Shown: one piece after another, positions 1 to 10,819 of the stretch
How positions within the stretch are numbered: the first letter of the stretch is position 1
Layout: each line of letters begins with the position of its first letter
Assembly: GCA_964036665.1 (NCBI GenBank)
Contig: OZ038530.1
Span: 5,022,001 to 5,086,000 of the forward strand
DNA length: 64,000 nt
Direction: 5' to 3'
Source: Gordius sp. MW1
Taxonomy: Eukaryota > Nematomorpha > Gordioida > Gordea > Gordiidae
Translations under genes and position numbers: made by a program
The notes under the pieces: generated by a model
Databases searched by the model: none
What the model was told of the DNA's origin: nothing
What the model saw: only the letters and a program-made list of their open reading frames with translations

Positions 1-57
1 AAATTATCAGCTGTTCGGCAGTCTATGGTTTCATTAGTCTATGGGTTTTCAACTAAA

Positions 58-170
58 CAATGGCCGGGCCAACTCTTAGATGGGTATGGGCAAGCCCGGG
101 CGGGCTCTTAAGTTAAAATATTACACCGGGTTGGGTTTGGGCAAAAAGCAAATTCGACAGATTTTGACAT
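58..170. repeat. GC-rich hAT terminal fragment
   Basis: A run rich in GGGCCGGGC and GCCCGGGCGGGC blocks stands out against AT-rich surroundings. It has the same texture as the terminal regions at 6076-6400 and 16470-16860, in the opposite orientation. I read it as a fragment of the same hAT family; no intact end is visible. Confidence 0.45.
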
Positions 171-289
171 ATATCGTATAAAATAAAAAACGTTATAAAA
201 ATTAGTATAAAACAAGGTTGTTTTTTTTGCACGTATATAATATATCTATAATCTCCCCTGGGGTACCAACTAATTCCCTATGAAATGTT

Positions 290-1162
290 AAATTAGGCTT
301 TATAGAAGGCGAAGGGAAATGTTACCCGTAATAATTATATCATCTAAATAAATTCCCGTTTGATTGCAATCACTCAATATACTTTCCATGTATCTCTGAA
401 AATCAAAGGCGCACAAGATAACCCAAATGACATCCGTTTGTACCTAAAAAAAACTCATATGTGTGGAATAAGTTAGTAATTTCTGACATATATAAGTATC
501 CACCCCGAATGTAGCTGCGATATCGCCAAAAGATGGAATGATATGATGAACATTGTGAATGAAAGGATTCAAGGTTACCTTGAAATCCGCGCATATTCTT
601 TTTACCATTTTTCTTCCTTACATTTAAAATGGGAGTGCTCTATGTAATTTTGTTAACACAAGGATCCATCTTTTCTATAATATCTGCATGAATCATGCTA
701 AGTTCAAGCTCGACAGGCTTGCGTAAAGGAGAATCGCGATTGGGTTTGCATCATCTAGTAATATGATTTTTATGAAAAATCCTTTTACTTGAGTAGGAGT
801 ATCATCAAACACCAATGGAAATTCCTTATCCAGGTTAATTGAGGATCGGTTTTGCGGGGGTTTTTCGCCGATTTTATAAATTTTGACTTCCCGCTGTATT
901 TGGAATCCGAACTTTATTATCTACGGCAACTCAAACTATGGTACATCATCCGATTTTGTAACAACAGCCGATAGATAATCTGAGATGTTTCCCATTTCAA
1001 CTACCATATATGTTTTTCCCAATATTTCTACTGGTTGATTACCATAATCCTTTGGAATCGCACACCCGTGTAACTTCGGTTTTCATAACAGTTGTTATAC
1101 TCTAGCATTAATTCCTGAGGTTTGAGGTCCAGTTTCATAATCCATTAGAATTGTATGTCCGT
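290..1162 (-). pseudogene. Ty3/gypsy-type pol remnant (protease and RT fragments)
   Basis: Downstream of the gag-like frame the minus strand holds broken pieces of a pol polyprotein. Just after gag there is a protease-like stretch (LNGHTIL, then a degenerate active-site region DYETGPQ instead of a clear D-T/S-G). Around 400-560 RT fingers and palm pieces are legible in shifting frames. At 336-350 the minus strand encodes YLDDI, the catalytic loop of Ty3/gypsy-type reverse transcriptases. Several stops and frameshifts separate the pieces, and RNase H and integrase are absent before the window edge. Non-functional. Confidence 0.7.
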
Positions 1163-1975
1163 TCAACTTAACCGTAATTGTAGCTCGCTTAGCACGTTGC
1201 CCAATGCGTTGATAGAATCAGACGATTCATAATCTATGACTCGATTTAGTGTGCTGCGGCAGCATACGGAAAAATGTCCCTTCTTGTTGCATTTATGGCA
1301 AATAGCATTAAATGCTGGGCAACGATATTTTTGATGCTCTCTTTGACATCTTGAGCAAATTGATGTCTTCTCATATAATTTTTGTCTGATCGTGTTGTTT
1401 AGTATAGGAGGATGTTTGATGTTTAATCTTAAAACGCATTTCCTCGTTTTCTTCATGTGTTTCAATTTCAGCCCTTTCCATGGTAATTGCCATGTTAACC
1501 AGGTTAAAGGGTTACCTTCTTCATCCAAGATATTTGGAAATTTACTTTGTAATTTATATTCCAATATTTTCAATTTGATTGCATATATAAAATGATCTCT
1601 ACAACGTTCATAAATGTCAGATTTATAGTTGCATTTGCTGATACAAGTTTTGATTCTTTTTACCAATTCTAGAATAGTTTCCCCATTATGTCTTGTAATA
1701 TTCATTAGTTTAAATCTAGATGCAAAAACTGTTTGAGGGGGTTGATATTTTTGATATAACATACTTTCAATATCTTTCCATTTTTCATCCAATGGAGTGG
1801 GATACAATAATCTTTTAAGTTTAATCCCAAGCCCTATAAAACTTTTTTTAACCAAAGCTGTTGCTTCAATTTCTAATATGGATTCCTTATTGAATATATA
1901 GTCTTCTATTGAATGCAATTCTGGATTGTATTCTGCCAAATGTATTTTCGCTAATTTAGATTCATCCATTTTCAA
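1163..1975 (-). CDS. Retrotransposon gag-like protein with paired zinc knuckles
   Basis: Open frame of 270 codons from a plausible ATG. The N-terminal two thirds are a helical, Lys/Leu-rich capsid-like region (for example YQKYQPPQTVFASRFKLM, typical of the retrotransposon gag module). Near residues 207-240 there are two cysteine clusters, CSRCQREHQKYRCPAF and CHKCNKKGHFSVCC. The second fits the CCHC knuckle (C-x2-C-x4-H-x4-C); the first is an imperfect knuckle as in many invertebrate Ty3/gypsy gags. Capsid followed by knuckles, with protease and RT remnants immediately downstream on the same strand, supports a gypsy-type element. The frame is intact but its pol partner is dead, so I infer a relic. 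No flanking LTR could be identified. Confidence 0.75.
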   Translation of the reverse strand: MKMDESKLAKIHLAEYNPELHSIEDYIFNKESILEIEATALVKKSFIGLGIKLKRLLYPTPLDEKWKDIESMLYQKYQPPQTVFASRFKLMNITRHNGETILELVKRIKTCISKCNYKSDIYERCRDHFIYAIKLKILEYKLQSKFPNILDEEGNPLTWLTWQLPWKGLKLKHMKKTRKCVLRLNIKHPPILNNTIRQKLYEKTSICSRCQREHQKYRCPAFNAICHKCNKKGHFSVCCRSTLNRVIDYESSDSINALGNVLSELQLRLS

Positions 1976-1979
1976 TTGT

Positions 1980-2836
1980 TTTTTAAAACAAATTTATTTA
2001 TGTACTTGTTTCTTTATCTTAGTCGCCAAGGAAATGGTTTTATTAATCAGGGTTTATGTTCTAAATATAAAATAGGATAACTGAAACATCAAACATTTTG
2101 TGTCAATTTGGTACAAAATAATAGGAAAGAAAATATAGATAATTTTGCATGTATTTAATACAAACAATTGTCGTCGAAACATAAAGTGTAATCGTAACAA
2201 GTACTAATCTCCATAATTGCAATTGTTTCTAATTTTTACGCTCTCTGCTTACGGTTTTATTTTAACGTGTCTGTCCCGTCGCACGTTTTCTCTGTAATTT
2301 CACCTTTTTTTAATTTATTTTTTGAGGATAGGTCCTCTAATCCGAAATAGCGGTTCACTTCACCCTACTCAAATCTAACCTTAAAACATGTTAACTATAT
2401 TTATATTAGATAGAAGTATTTATAAGAATACATACATACATTAACAATGGAATTGTGCTCAACTTAATTAAAACTCAGCCCACCTAAAACACCAATCTTA
2501 AATATGTAAAGTAAAAAATATAATTGAATAAAGTAATGCATTATATAATAAGGTTATAAGAAATAGATATTATGAAATATTTCTTAATTATATTAAAGTA
2601 AGTTATAGGTGAAATTATTTAAATAATATAATAATAGGCATTTTTTAAAAACTAAATGTGCTAATTATATTTCATTATATATATCTTTATATAAAATATA
2701 TACATATATTATATTATATAACAAGATATTAAATATATCTATATATATACTAAATGTATTTATATATGTTTTAAATTGCCAATTTTAACCATATTAGTTG
2801 AGCTGCGTTTTAATCGAGATGAGCAGGAGCGCATAA
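1980..2836. other. Gene-poor AT-rich spacer
   Basis: No coding frame or recognisable element. It holds the 5' flank of the gypsy relic and long A/T runs (2500-2770) upstream of the PHPT1-like gene. Any promoter for that gene must lie here, but no core element is convincing. Confidence 0.5.
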
Positions 2837-3252
2837 ATGGCACTGTCATTTGTTGAAGCAGTCGACATTGATGAAGGGGTTTTCAAATATATTTTAATCG
2901 AAATAACTACAAAGGATGACAAAAAACTAATTGTTCGCGGTTTCAAACGGTCACCTTATCATTGTATAATTTGATTATTATTATATAAATTGACACCTTA
3001 TAGCTGATATTTTTGAAGAGGTTGAAAAGTCTCTACCACCTAACACAAAATTAAAATGTCTTGGCGGTGGAAGGATTGAAAATAATCCAAAAGATAAAAT
3101 AATCAAAATATATGGTTATTCACAAGTAAATTTTACAATTTTTGCACACAATTATTTAGGGTTATGGGAAAGCTGATCATGAAACAACATCAAAAATTTT
3201 AAAAAATTATTTCAATGATTACACCATTACTTATACAGATGAAGGTTACTGA
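2837..3252 (+). CDS. PHPT1: Phosphohistidine phosphatase (PHPT1/janus family), 3 exons
   Basis: Three exons, 2837-2963, 3004-3125 and 3160-3252, join in frame to 113 codons (human PHPT1 is about 125). Introns are 40 and 34 bases with GT-AG ends (gtataa..tatag, gtaaat..tttag). The protein starts [20 protein letters not shown], matching the family N-terminus VDID..GVFKYVLI. It keeps the catalytic histidine in SPYHSDIFEEV (His42, equivalent to His53 of human PHPT1), the CLGGGRI signature (61-67), the YGYS..YG motif (79-85) and the C-terminal Y-x3-Y-x-DEGY. The family removes phosphate from phosphohistidine and phospholysine in cytosolic proteins. The first ATG is used and nothing in frame extends it. 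All key residues are present, so I expect it to be functional. The gene sits alone between transposon remnants. The symbol is by orthology inferred from motifs, not from a database search. Confidence 0.92.
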
Positions 3253-4443
3253 TAATTTAAGTAATACAATCTCTAAATAATCATACATTCTTCTAGGTCT
3301 AACATAGGAATTTATCAGATCACTCTGATTACAAAATATAATTTTAAATAAAAACTTTAAGAAAAGATAATTCATTAATCTCATTTTTTGTTAATAAACA
3401 AGTTAGATATAACAATAATTAATTTTTGTAGTATTGTTATAGCTTTTATATATAACATGCCTTTGAAATTAAATAAAAAATTTGTATATATATATTAAAA
3501 TAATATTGTGTTTATCACATAAAATGCTAAAAGCCCGTTATAAGATTATTATTTTTATCTTGTGTATCTCCCTTGAATGTTTATTTTTTTTATGTCTATG
3601 TGTAAACCGAGTAATTAACTACATCTTGAATCACCTAAATCAATATTTGCATAAATCATTGAATTTTAAACTAATTCTTTACTCTATTTTTAAAAAGTTT
3701 TGATTGTGTTAGTATTGACATTGGAAGGTGGGCTCACTTGCATAACTATTAAATAGTAAAAAACTAGGATTTGTTATAATAAAAATCCTTAGCATTGGAA
3801 AAGATTTATCAATACAAAATTATTAGAACTACACCCTATTAATACTTTTTGAAAAGTTCACACAAAATGGAGGCTCAGATCACTTTTCAACTTTCATCTA
3901 TATATATCTTTTGATTGTATTAGGGTTTTATGCAAGATATGAAATAGAGGGTAACATTTGATGATGAAGAGAGGGCAAAAATTTTCATTAACTACAAATT
4001 TTTAAATTTAGGGGATCAATTTCCCTTTGTCTTGCCACCCCTTGGTTTGGATTTTAAGGAATATTATTGATTTTTCTCAGTATTAAAATAACTAACCTGC
4101 TTTTTTCCCCTTCCTATAATATTTTGACCTAAATTGTGAATCTTATTTTATTATTTAAATATATTCATATTAGCTGTTACTTCAAAAATAAAATAAGGGA
4201 ACATTTTAAAAGTTTATATTTATAAAGTTAGATTTCCAGGTTTAAATTATTAGTTGAATAAATTGTAGCGAGTGAAAATGAAAATTTTATTTCAAACTTA
4301 TCCTAGTTGTAAATTAAGAATAATAACTATTTAGCATTATATTTAAATGGATGGTAAAATAATTTTCACAAATTTTAAAATAATTTTTTTAAATTTTTAT
4401 TTTAAAAATTGGGTTGGGGTTATACCATAAATTATTTTAAAGT
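3253..4443. other. AT-rich spacer without recognisable genes
   Basis: Downstream of the PHPT1-like gene. It contains only short AT-driven open frames and a degenerate stretch near 3940-4060 that could be an old element. I see no supported gene. Confidence 0.4.
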
Positions 4444-4446
4444 CTA

Positions 4447-4510
4447 AAGGCTCAGTTGTTTGAGCGTGTGGCTCGCTTCAATACCTGGTAGATTCGAATC
4501 CCGCACGCTG
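4447..4510 (+). repeat. tRNA-like head, probable tRNA-derived SINE
   Basis: A box A-like GGCTCAGTTGTTTGAGC is followed about 30 bases later by a perfect box B-like GATTCGAATCCC, then CACGCTG. Stem GCGTG pairs with CACGC. The cloverleaf is incomplete (no normal anticodon arm), and the piece runs into an A/T-rich tail of irregular repeats containing CTTGGCAAAT and AAAAACT (4511-4700). This suggests a SINE or tRNA pseudogene rather than a working tRNA. Confidence 0.5.
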
Positions 4511-4790
4511 TTTTTATTTAAAAATTAAAACCACTTTGCATAAAAAAACTTGGCAAATGTAATAAATCTCTGAGCAAATAAATAAAAATCTGAACATTTG
4601 ATAAAAAAACTTAACATTTAATTAAACTTGGCAAATTTAATATAAAACTTGAAAAATGGCAAAAAAAACTTTGCACTTTGAATAAAAAACTATGCAAAAT
4701 TTGTTGCCATTGATTAATATCTGATTAAAAAACAATTAGTTTAAGACCACAATTATAATATATTATATAAAAGCGTTATATAAGTAATAT

Positions 4791-5330
4791 GTCTTCATCT
4801 ACTTTGAAAAGCGGCTAGAAATCCAAGAAAGATTAAATTGTTGCGATTAAACTTGGTATCGATTGTTTTAACAAAAATGCAGGGGATAATTTAGAAGAGG
4901 AGGATCGTCGGCCTATTTCTTCGAAAAAACGCCAACACCATTTTTAATAAGATCCTGAACAGGAGAAAACTATTGGGAGAGAAATACCTGATTCCAAGAG
5001 GGCCTTATATTTTTAAAGCTTGCAATCTTAGGCGAGAACCATGGAGTCCTAATTAAATTTTAGGGGGCGAATAAGCCGATGCACTTGGAGTCTAAAAGGA
5101 GACCATTTTCACATGGGACAGTGAGGAACCGTCAGTATGCATTCAACCTTCTAGGGAAGGGTCGGAGGGTATTTCGGTTTAAGGGCTGCCTGGACGATAG
5201 CATTAATTTTAGTGTGTCTCAATGTCTGAGTTTATATGACCTTCAGTGTAACGGGTGGAGTGCTAATTCGTCAGCTGTTAGGTTGCAATTTTTACAGGCA
5301 TATACTTTGGTGTATTAGATTCCAAAGCCT
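4791..5330 (+). pseudogene. Decayed coding remnant, origin unknown
   Basis: From an ATG at 4791 one frame reads MSSSTLKSG, then several in-frame stops, with protein-like stretches such as NLEEEDRRPISSKKRQHHF. A separate 79-codon open frame covers 5079-5318. Codon texture is less AT-biased than the surroundings. It may be an old retroelement gag or a dead gene; no family motif is visible. Confidence 0.25.
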
Positions 5331-6075
5331 AAGTGCTATATTGTAGGATAGTGTCATACATGTGAATACATGAAAACGAATAGTTTACTTTTTTATAACT
5401 TTTATTATTATATCATTATCTTCAGATTATACTATTGCTATAATTATATGTTTATTGCAGTCCAAAGCCGAGTTGGTAAAAAAATATAATTTTGGTTTCT
5501 TTTTTTATTCTTTGTCCGTATTTCATAACCCATCCCCATTATTAATTAGATTATTATCAACATCATCATCATATGCTATCTTTTATTCAATAATCTCATG
5601 ATAAATTAGTGTATTTTATTTTATATATTCCTATGATATTTAATCAATTCCATATTTATAAGATAGCTCGCGATTCTCTAACATCATATTGAAAAACATG
5701 TTCGGATAGGCCCCTAGCCATTCATGACCGGATTGGTCAAAAACCAATGACCTAACATGCCATTGGTGTTTGGAGTCGGTGTCGCAAGAAGGTAAGCAAG
5801 ACCGCGACACCAAACTTGCACCCAAATTTTTTTGAGCTTAGGATTTTAGCATATTCCATAAGTTGACACTCATTTAATAGAATAGAGCTAAAAAATTGTT
5901 TGTTCATGTGATTGAGTCAGTATGGGACAAGATTGTAAATGGATTTTAAAAGATAAGGAGGAAGGTATAAAAGCTGCCAAGTAAACCGCAGCTGGTGAGC
6001 GAATGCCTAGACCCCCGTTGTATTAAAGATATTTAAAATCTATTTTGGCGTGAAACTAAAGCTTATATTATGTAA
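5331..6075. other. Unexplained spacer
   Basis: No supported gene. A slightly GC-richer patch at 5690-5830 has an open frame on the minus strand, but no motif supports it as coding. Confidence 0.35.
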
Positions 6076-6400
6076 CAGAGGTCAGATTTCTTAAAATTTT
6101 CTGCCCGAACCCGCCCGATTCAATTTAACTTCCTTGCCCACCTAAACCCTTCTAAGTGTAAGCCCGGGCCCGCCCGAATCACTAAAGCTGCCCGAGTCCG
6201 GCCCAAAATATTAGATTTGCCCGTTAGGCTCGAATTTATGCGATCCTAAACAGAGGTCAGATTTGTTTACATTTTTCTACCCGAACTCGGCCCGGTCCAA
6301 ATTTTTAACTAAATTGCCCGCCGAAGCCTTCTAAGTCCGCTAGGCTATGCCCGAACCATTCGAGCTTCCCGAACTGCCCGGTGCGATTAATAGGTCACAA
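6076..6400 (+). repeat. Tandem pair of hAT-like termini
   Basis: Two heads starting CAGAGGTCAGATTT lie at 6076 and 6251, each followed by GCCCGAACCC-rich sequence. The same doubled head occurs at 16470 and 16663. A related GC-rich patch at 7288-7310 may be the other end of a decayed copy, but its terminus is lost. Confidence 0.55.
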
Positions 6401-6419
6401 AATTTTAATAGATCAATTG

Positions 6420-7500
6420 CTAATGCATTTTAGTTAATAAAAAATATTTCAATAAGTAATACTTACTTTTTTTGATAATAAAAAACTATATTTAATCATT
6501 AAATTACCTTATAGAATATAATGGAAAAAATTAATTTGAAGCAAAAAAAGAATGGTATGTGAATTAATTATGTAGTAAAAACAAAGTAATAGTGTAGATA
6601 AGGGATTAAAAGGGAATTGCGAAATGGGGCAAAATAAGAATCATATAAAAATTATTTATTATAAAAATTAGAAATAAATAGGTAATAGCATAGATTATAG
6701 AATAAAAAAGGCGAATTGCAAAATGGGGAAGCTTAGTGTATATGTAAATTATGGAAGTTTTATTGAATATACTAAAAATATGTATAATGAAATAAATTAT
6801 ATAATATGTAAAATATATGAAGAATCTGTGTGTTATCTAATTTTGTTATGTGTGAATGTGTGCTATCTCACTTTGTTATGTGTGAATATGTGAATATAAC
6901 TTATTACGTGTGTGTTCTAGAAATTGAAAATGTCAATGAATGTCTGTCTCAATGTTATGTGTTAATACTTAGTTAAACCAAATTTTATTCGTTAAAATAA
7001 TTAAATGAATTCGAATTAAATTTAACACTCATATGTGCAATGTGTGAAAATGGTATGACGTTTTTGTTTTAGGGTGTATTGCGAACAATAAAAGGGCTAC
7101 ATAGATATAAATATTTCAATCCTTTCCAGGCACTTAGCTAGGGACTTGTAGGAAATGGAGTCGGGCAAAGATTATAAAAATAACTTGGGAATGGCAAAAT
7201 TATGTTTTTCAACATTTTAAGAATTCTCGATATACAACCTAATAAAAAAGTGACAAAATAATATACTATGTTTTTAATTTAATTATACCGCCCGGGCCCG
7301 CCTAAAATTAAAATTAAAGACATTTGTCCGGTGTAGGGTTCTAATTATGCGCCGAGATAAATGTGCGCCTACATATAATTGGTCAAAATTGATAGCTAAA
7401 AATGATTAGCGTGATTGTTATCACCACGTGGAGTATCACGATTTTTAACAGGCTTCCGTACTAAAAAGGCAATAGAAAAACAATCGAGATAAAAGTGCAT
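6420..7500. other. AT-rich interior or spacer
   Basis: No open frame of interest. It may be the interior of the decayed hAT copy bounded by 6076 and about 7330. It contains repeats of TGTTATGTGTGAATGTG near 6840-6900. Confidence 0.3.
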
Positions 7501-7518
7501 CTTAAAAATCCGCCTTTT

Positions 7519-7620
7519 GGTTTGCCCCCCCCCCCTTTTACCCTCTTTCTCAACTAGGGGGGTGATTTGCCCCGCTCCATTTTTTAAACCTCTTTCTCAC
7601 AAAAAGGGGGGGGGGGGGTG
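7519..7620. repeat. Poly-C/poly-G inverted low-complexity block
   Basis: A C11 run followed by TTTTACCCTCTTTCTCA faces, 80 bases later, TTCTCACAAAAA plus a G12 run. The arms are roughly self-complementary, as seen between the ends of small DNA transposons in this window. No clear terminus or target duplication. Confidence 0.4.
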
Positions 7621-8059
7621 TTATCTACATTTTAATATAATGCATCTCAAATTAGAGCCCTAATCATTTATTATTATCTTAATATTAACACAATTCTAAA
7701 TTTAATAAAACAAATTTATTTATTATATAAAATTTAATATGTTTATTTACAATTTAGTATTATATATCTCATAATATATTTATTTACAATTAATTTAGTA
7801 TTAGATTTCTCATATAAACGTAATTGACGTGTGTCAAGATAGCACAGTATATCTGTCAATTGATCGTGATTGACATGTCTAAGCGCATTTTGATCTCGTT
7901 GACTTTTAAACCCTTACACCTGCCCGTGCTGATCTCTATTAGGTAAAACGCCTTTAAATAAAAACGCTGGCGTCGAACGGAAACAGAATAAAATTTTGCT
8001 TATGTTGTAATAATTTTTGATTATATTAAAGGAATTATAAGAGGGCATAATTTCTAATT

Positions 8060-8760
8060 TTTATTTCAGACTGAAAGGGTTTCTTTTAAAAAGTGTTACA
8101 GTTCCCCGATTTATGCTCCTAAATGTATTATTTAATATGAGTGAAGTTAAATAATTTAGGTGAATAAAATCCGAGTCGGTATAAATTTTGCTTTTTAAAA
8201 CATTTAATAACAAGTTTAAACCAGGAAAATAAAATGTGGACCAAATCAAGTCCTTGCACTAGGTTTATCGGGAGTGTCGGCACAGGGGCGTCTTCTAGAT
8301 ACCAGACGTTTAGAAAGGTTTCTTAATTTCTTTATTAGGTGGTTAACAGCCAGACCGAATAAAGGAAGGCCTAGAGAGTCGCCTTGTTGGATCCCCTTAG
8401 CGGATTCTTAAGGAAATTTGTCAAATAAAATAATATAGTTGTTGAGCTTGATAAAATCATCTATAAAGGTTGAACGGCGTATGCTATTGAAGGTTTTTTG
8501 AAATAAAATTTTCAAAAAGAATCGCCAGTAAGATGTTAGGGCTATGCATGCGACTTTGGCTACACCATCCTTTGACCCCAAAGCCGTGTATGCAGAAGAT
8601 CGGGGTTAATATCGGTTTGATGAAAGAACAAATTAATATAAAAACAATTCTTTGAAGCCTGGCTAAATTGTCGGTCTTCCTTATAGCTAAAAGCTTAGCT
8701 CTAAAGACTATCGGCGATATTCCTTTTATTATAGACCCATTAGTCAAAAGGTTAGTAAAG
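8060..8760 (-). pseudogene. Non-LTR reverse transcriptase fragment
   Basis: Read on the minus strand in alternating frames, the segment gives GFGVKGWCSQS, then TFNSIRRSTFIDDFIKLNN, then GIQQGDSLGLPLFGLAVN, then NVWYLEDAP. These match in order the RT blocks of a non-LTR family whose members usually read GFGVKGG..A, FNSIRRD, GVQQGDPLGPLLF and WYLDDGTLG. The catalytic YLDD is altered to YLED and at least two frameshifts occur, so it is dead. It is probably the same family as the C-terminal domain fragment at 57785-58125. Confidence 0.7.
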
Positions 8761-8864
8761 TGTAGGAGTTATTATCAATTGTTATGAGAGGTCTTGAAAG
8801 AAATGAGCTAAGCTGCACTTGAACTTAAAGTGTTTTATAAAATAGGGAGACTGAAAAATTAAAA

Positions 8865-9767
8865 TCTATATATATAAAGTAAAGTGTATGTATGTAAGGG
8901 CTAAATTCTGAAACTACCTGCCCGATTCGCGAGAAACTTTACCCGTAGGTTCCCAGGGCGGCCAGGGGTAAAATAGCTTTTTCAAAATCCTAAAATTCCT
9001 TTTAGTTTTAAAAATATCGGACATTTCCCGGCCAGTTATACAATAATGACGTCATGTTTTCTCGAATTAGATATTTAAAAATATAATAAAAATGTTAAAT
9101 TCTGAAACTACCGGCCCGATTCGCGCGAAAATTTAGCCGTAGATGCCCAGGGCGGCCAGGGGTAAAATAGCTTTTTCAGATTTCTAAAATACCTTTTCGT
9201 TTCAAAGATATCGGACATTTCCCGGCCAGTTTCATTTACAGCATCATATACAATAATGACGTCATAAATACAAGGCTGAAGTTTTCTCGAATTAGATATT
9301 TAAAAGTATAATAAAAATGTTAAACCGGTAGACCAACAACCCTCCAGGAAACAATAAATAAAAAATTTTCTCTCCCCTTCATTCCCCGACAAACTCCTTA
9401 CCTGCAATTAGTTTTTTACGTTTACTTTCCATCGATTGTAAAAATAACACTACAATTTAGATAAAATTTCTGCAAAAAATATCCCCACACACTTATAGTA
9501 AGTTAGTTGTTTTGCCTCCGTCATTTATATTATTTTTAATTGCCATAATCTGATGTATATATAGCTATCAAAAAATGTAATTTAAAATATATTTGTTAAT
9601 TTGATAAGGTATAAAGTATGAAATAAATAGATAGTGTATTGTCATTTTATAGGCCATAATTGTCACAACGCTCCATTTCTATTTTAATCATAACCACCTG
9701 CTCACACACTTATAATATTTTTTAGCAAAAATGTGTATAGCAAAAAAAAGTTTGCCGGGTCAGCTAG
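8865..9767 (+). mobile_element. Non-autonomous Helitron with duplicated internal module
   Basis: The 5' end is TCTATATATATAAAG, a standard Helitron start. The 3' end is TTTGCCGGGTCAGCTAG followed by T, with a hairpin just before it (GCAAA, A-rich loop, TTTGC). There are no terminal inverted repeats or duplicated target, as expected for rolling-circle elements. Inside, a module of about 200 bases (CTAAATTCTGAAACTAC, GCCCGATTCGCG, CCCAGGGCGGCCAGGGG, ATATCGGACATTTCCCGGCC) occurs twice. No coding capacity. The module recurs four times at 58840-59540. Confidence 0.85.
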
Positions 9768-10077
9768 TATTTTATAAAATTAATATTCTAAAGCTAGAAC
9801 TATTGAAATTAGAGGGCTTAAAATGAAAAATATGCAACAAACAAATAATTAAAATAGTGTCGGAGGAAGTGTGAGATAGTTTATTTAAGTGTTTTTTTGA
9901 GATTTGATTTGATAAAAAATTATTTTGATTTAATCCTCTCTTGGAAGAAACTCATTTATTTATTTTCAAATTATAAGATGAACACTTAGTCACCAAATAA
10001 GTAAACTGGTTTTCGGAATTTTGTTTCAGTTTTGATAGGAACTACGAGTAAAAAATATATGAGCAATGAAATAAAGA
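9768..10077. other. Spacer, nothing recognised
   Basis: AT-rich, no supported gene or element between the Helitron end and the palindrome. Confidence 0.4.
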
Positions 10078-10145
10078 TTATTATATTAGAAATAAGTAAA
10101 TGAATTGCGGTACCGCAATTCATTTACTTATTTCTAATATAATAA
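10078..10145. repeat. Perfect 68-base palindrome
   Basis: Every base from 10078 pairs with its mirror base up to 10145 with no spacer. The centre is GCGGTACCGC at 10107-10116, symmetric between 10111 and 10112, and pairing fails only at 10077/10146. It could form a 34-bp cruciform. The arms are AT-rich apart from the centre. No gene overlaps it. Confidence 0.95.
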
Positions 10146-10250
10146 AACAAAATAATTATTACTACCATAATTATGAGGTTTATTTTATAGCCACCATAAG
10201 AATGGGTTTAAATCTAATTTGAGCATTATATATACCTATCTCGCTTGGTG

Positions 10251-10336
10251 TGTGACTAGAAAATTAATTGTGGCATACTGATGAGCTCTAATAAGAGCGG
10301 AAACGTTATATGTCTGTTATTATTTTCGAAGTCACA
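10251..10336 (+). ncRNA. Candidate type I hammerhead ribozyme
   Basis: The plus strand has the catalytic box CTGATGA (10278-10284). Stem II follows (GCTCT at 10285-10289 pairing with AGAGC at 10294-10298, loop AATA), then GAAA (10300-10303). Stem III is four pairs, ACGT with ATGT, loop TAT (10303-10313), and the predicted cleavage follows the GTC ending at 10314. Stem I closes the fold: ATA/TGT next to the core, an internal loop, GAAAA/TTTTC, then TGTGACT (10251-10257) with AGTCACA (10330-10336). Flanking TATATACCTATCT and AGATAGGGATATATA can extend it. Short stem III plus open stem I is the architecture of animal satellite and retrotransposon hammerheads. One oddity is an extra G at 10299 between stem II and GAAA, which may weaken activity. 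A further hairpin CGCC/GGCG lies at about 10382-10399. Confidence 0.72.
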
Positions 10337-10819
10337 TGCTAAAAAAGATAGGGATATATATAAAATTAGTCTCTAATTAAAATCGCCGATAGATGGCGCT
10401 AATTAGGGTAAACTTTTAAATAAAGATTATGTTGAGCGTATATTAAATGTTACAAGAAAAAAAAAATTAAGAATAACGTTTTAACTTGAATGGCTCGAAT
10501 ATTCTTAAGATGCCCGTCCCAAAAAACCGGTGTTCCATTATATTTATAATTTCTCGTAAACTTATATTTTTTCATTAATTTAATGAAATACATATTTGGT
10601 AGAAATTTAATTTATTGTTATAATTTTTTGTGTAATAAAAAAATGCAAGTAATCGCGAGTTTAAGCGTAAATAACTATTGGCTCTTTTGCGAGAATCGTC
10701 CAGCGCTTAGAAGTCATGGCTCATGGGCGGGTCGTGAGTGGTTGAGGTTTTTCCCTAGCCACAACCTTGGTCTATTCTGTCTGGTAACGCTATCCCCATT
10801 TTTGCAGGTTTTAGTTTAA

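Noticed and set aside
5640-5825. Minus-strand 61-codon frame
   Set aside because: No motif and no exon partners; composition alone is not enough.
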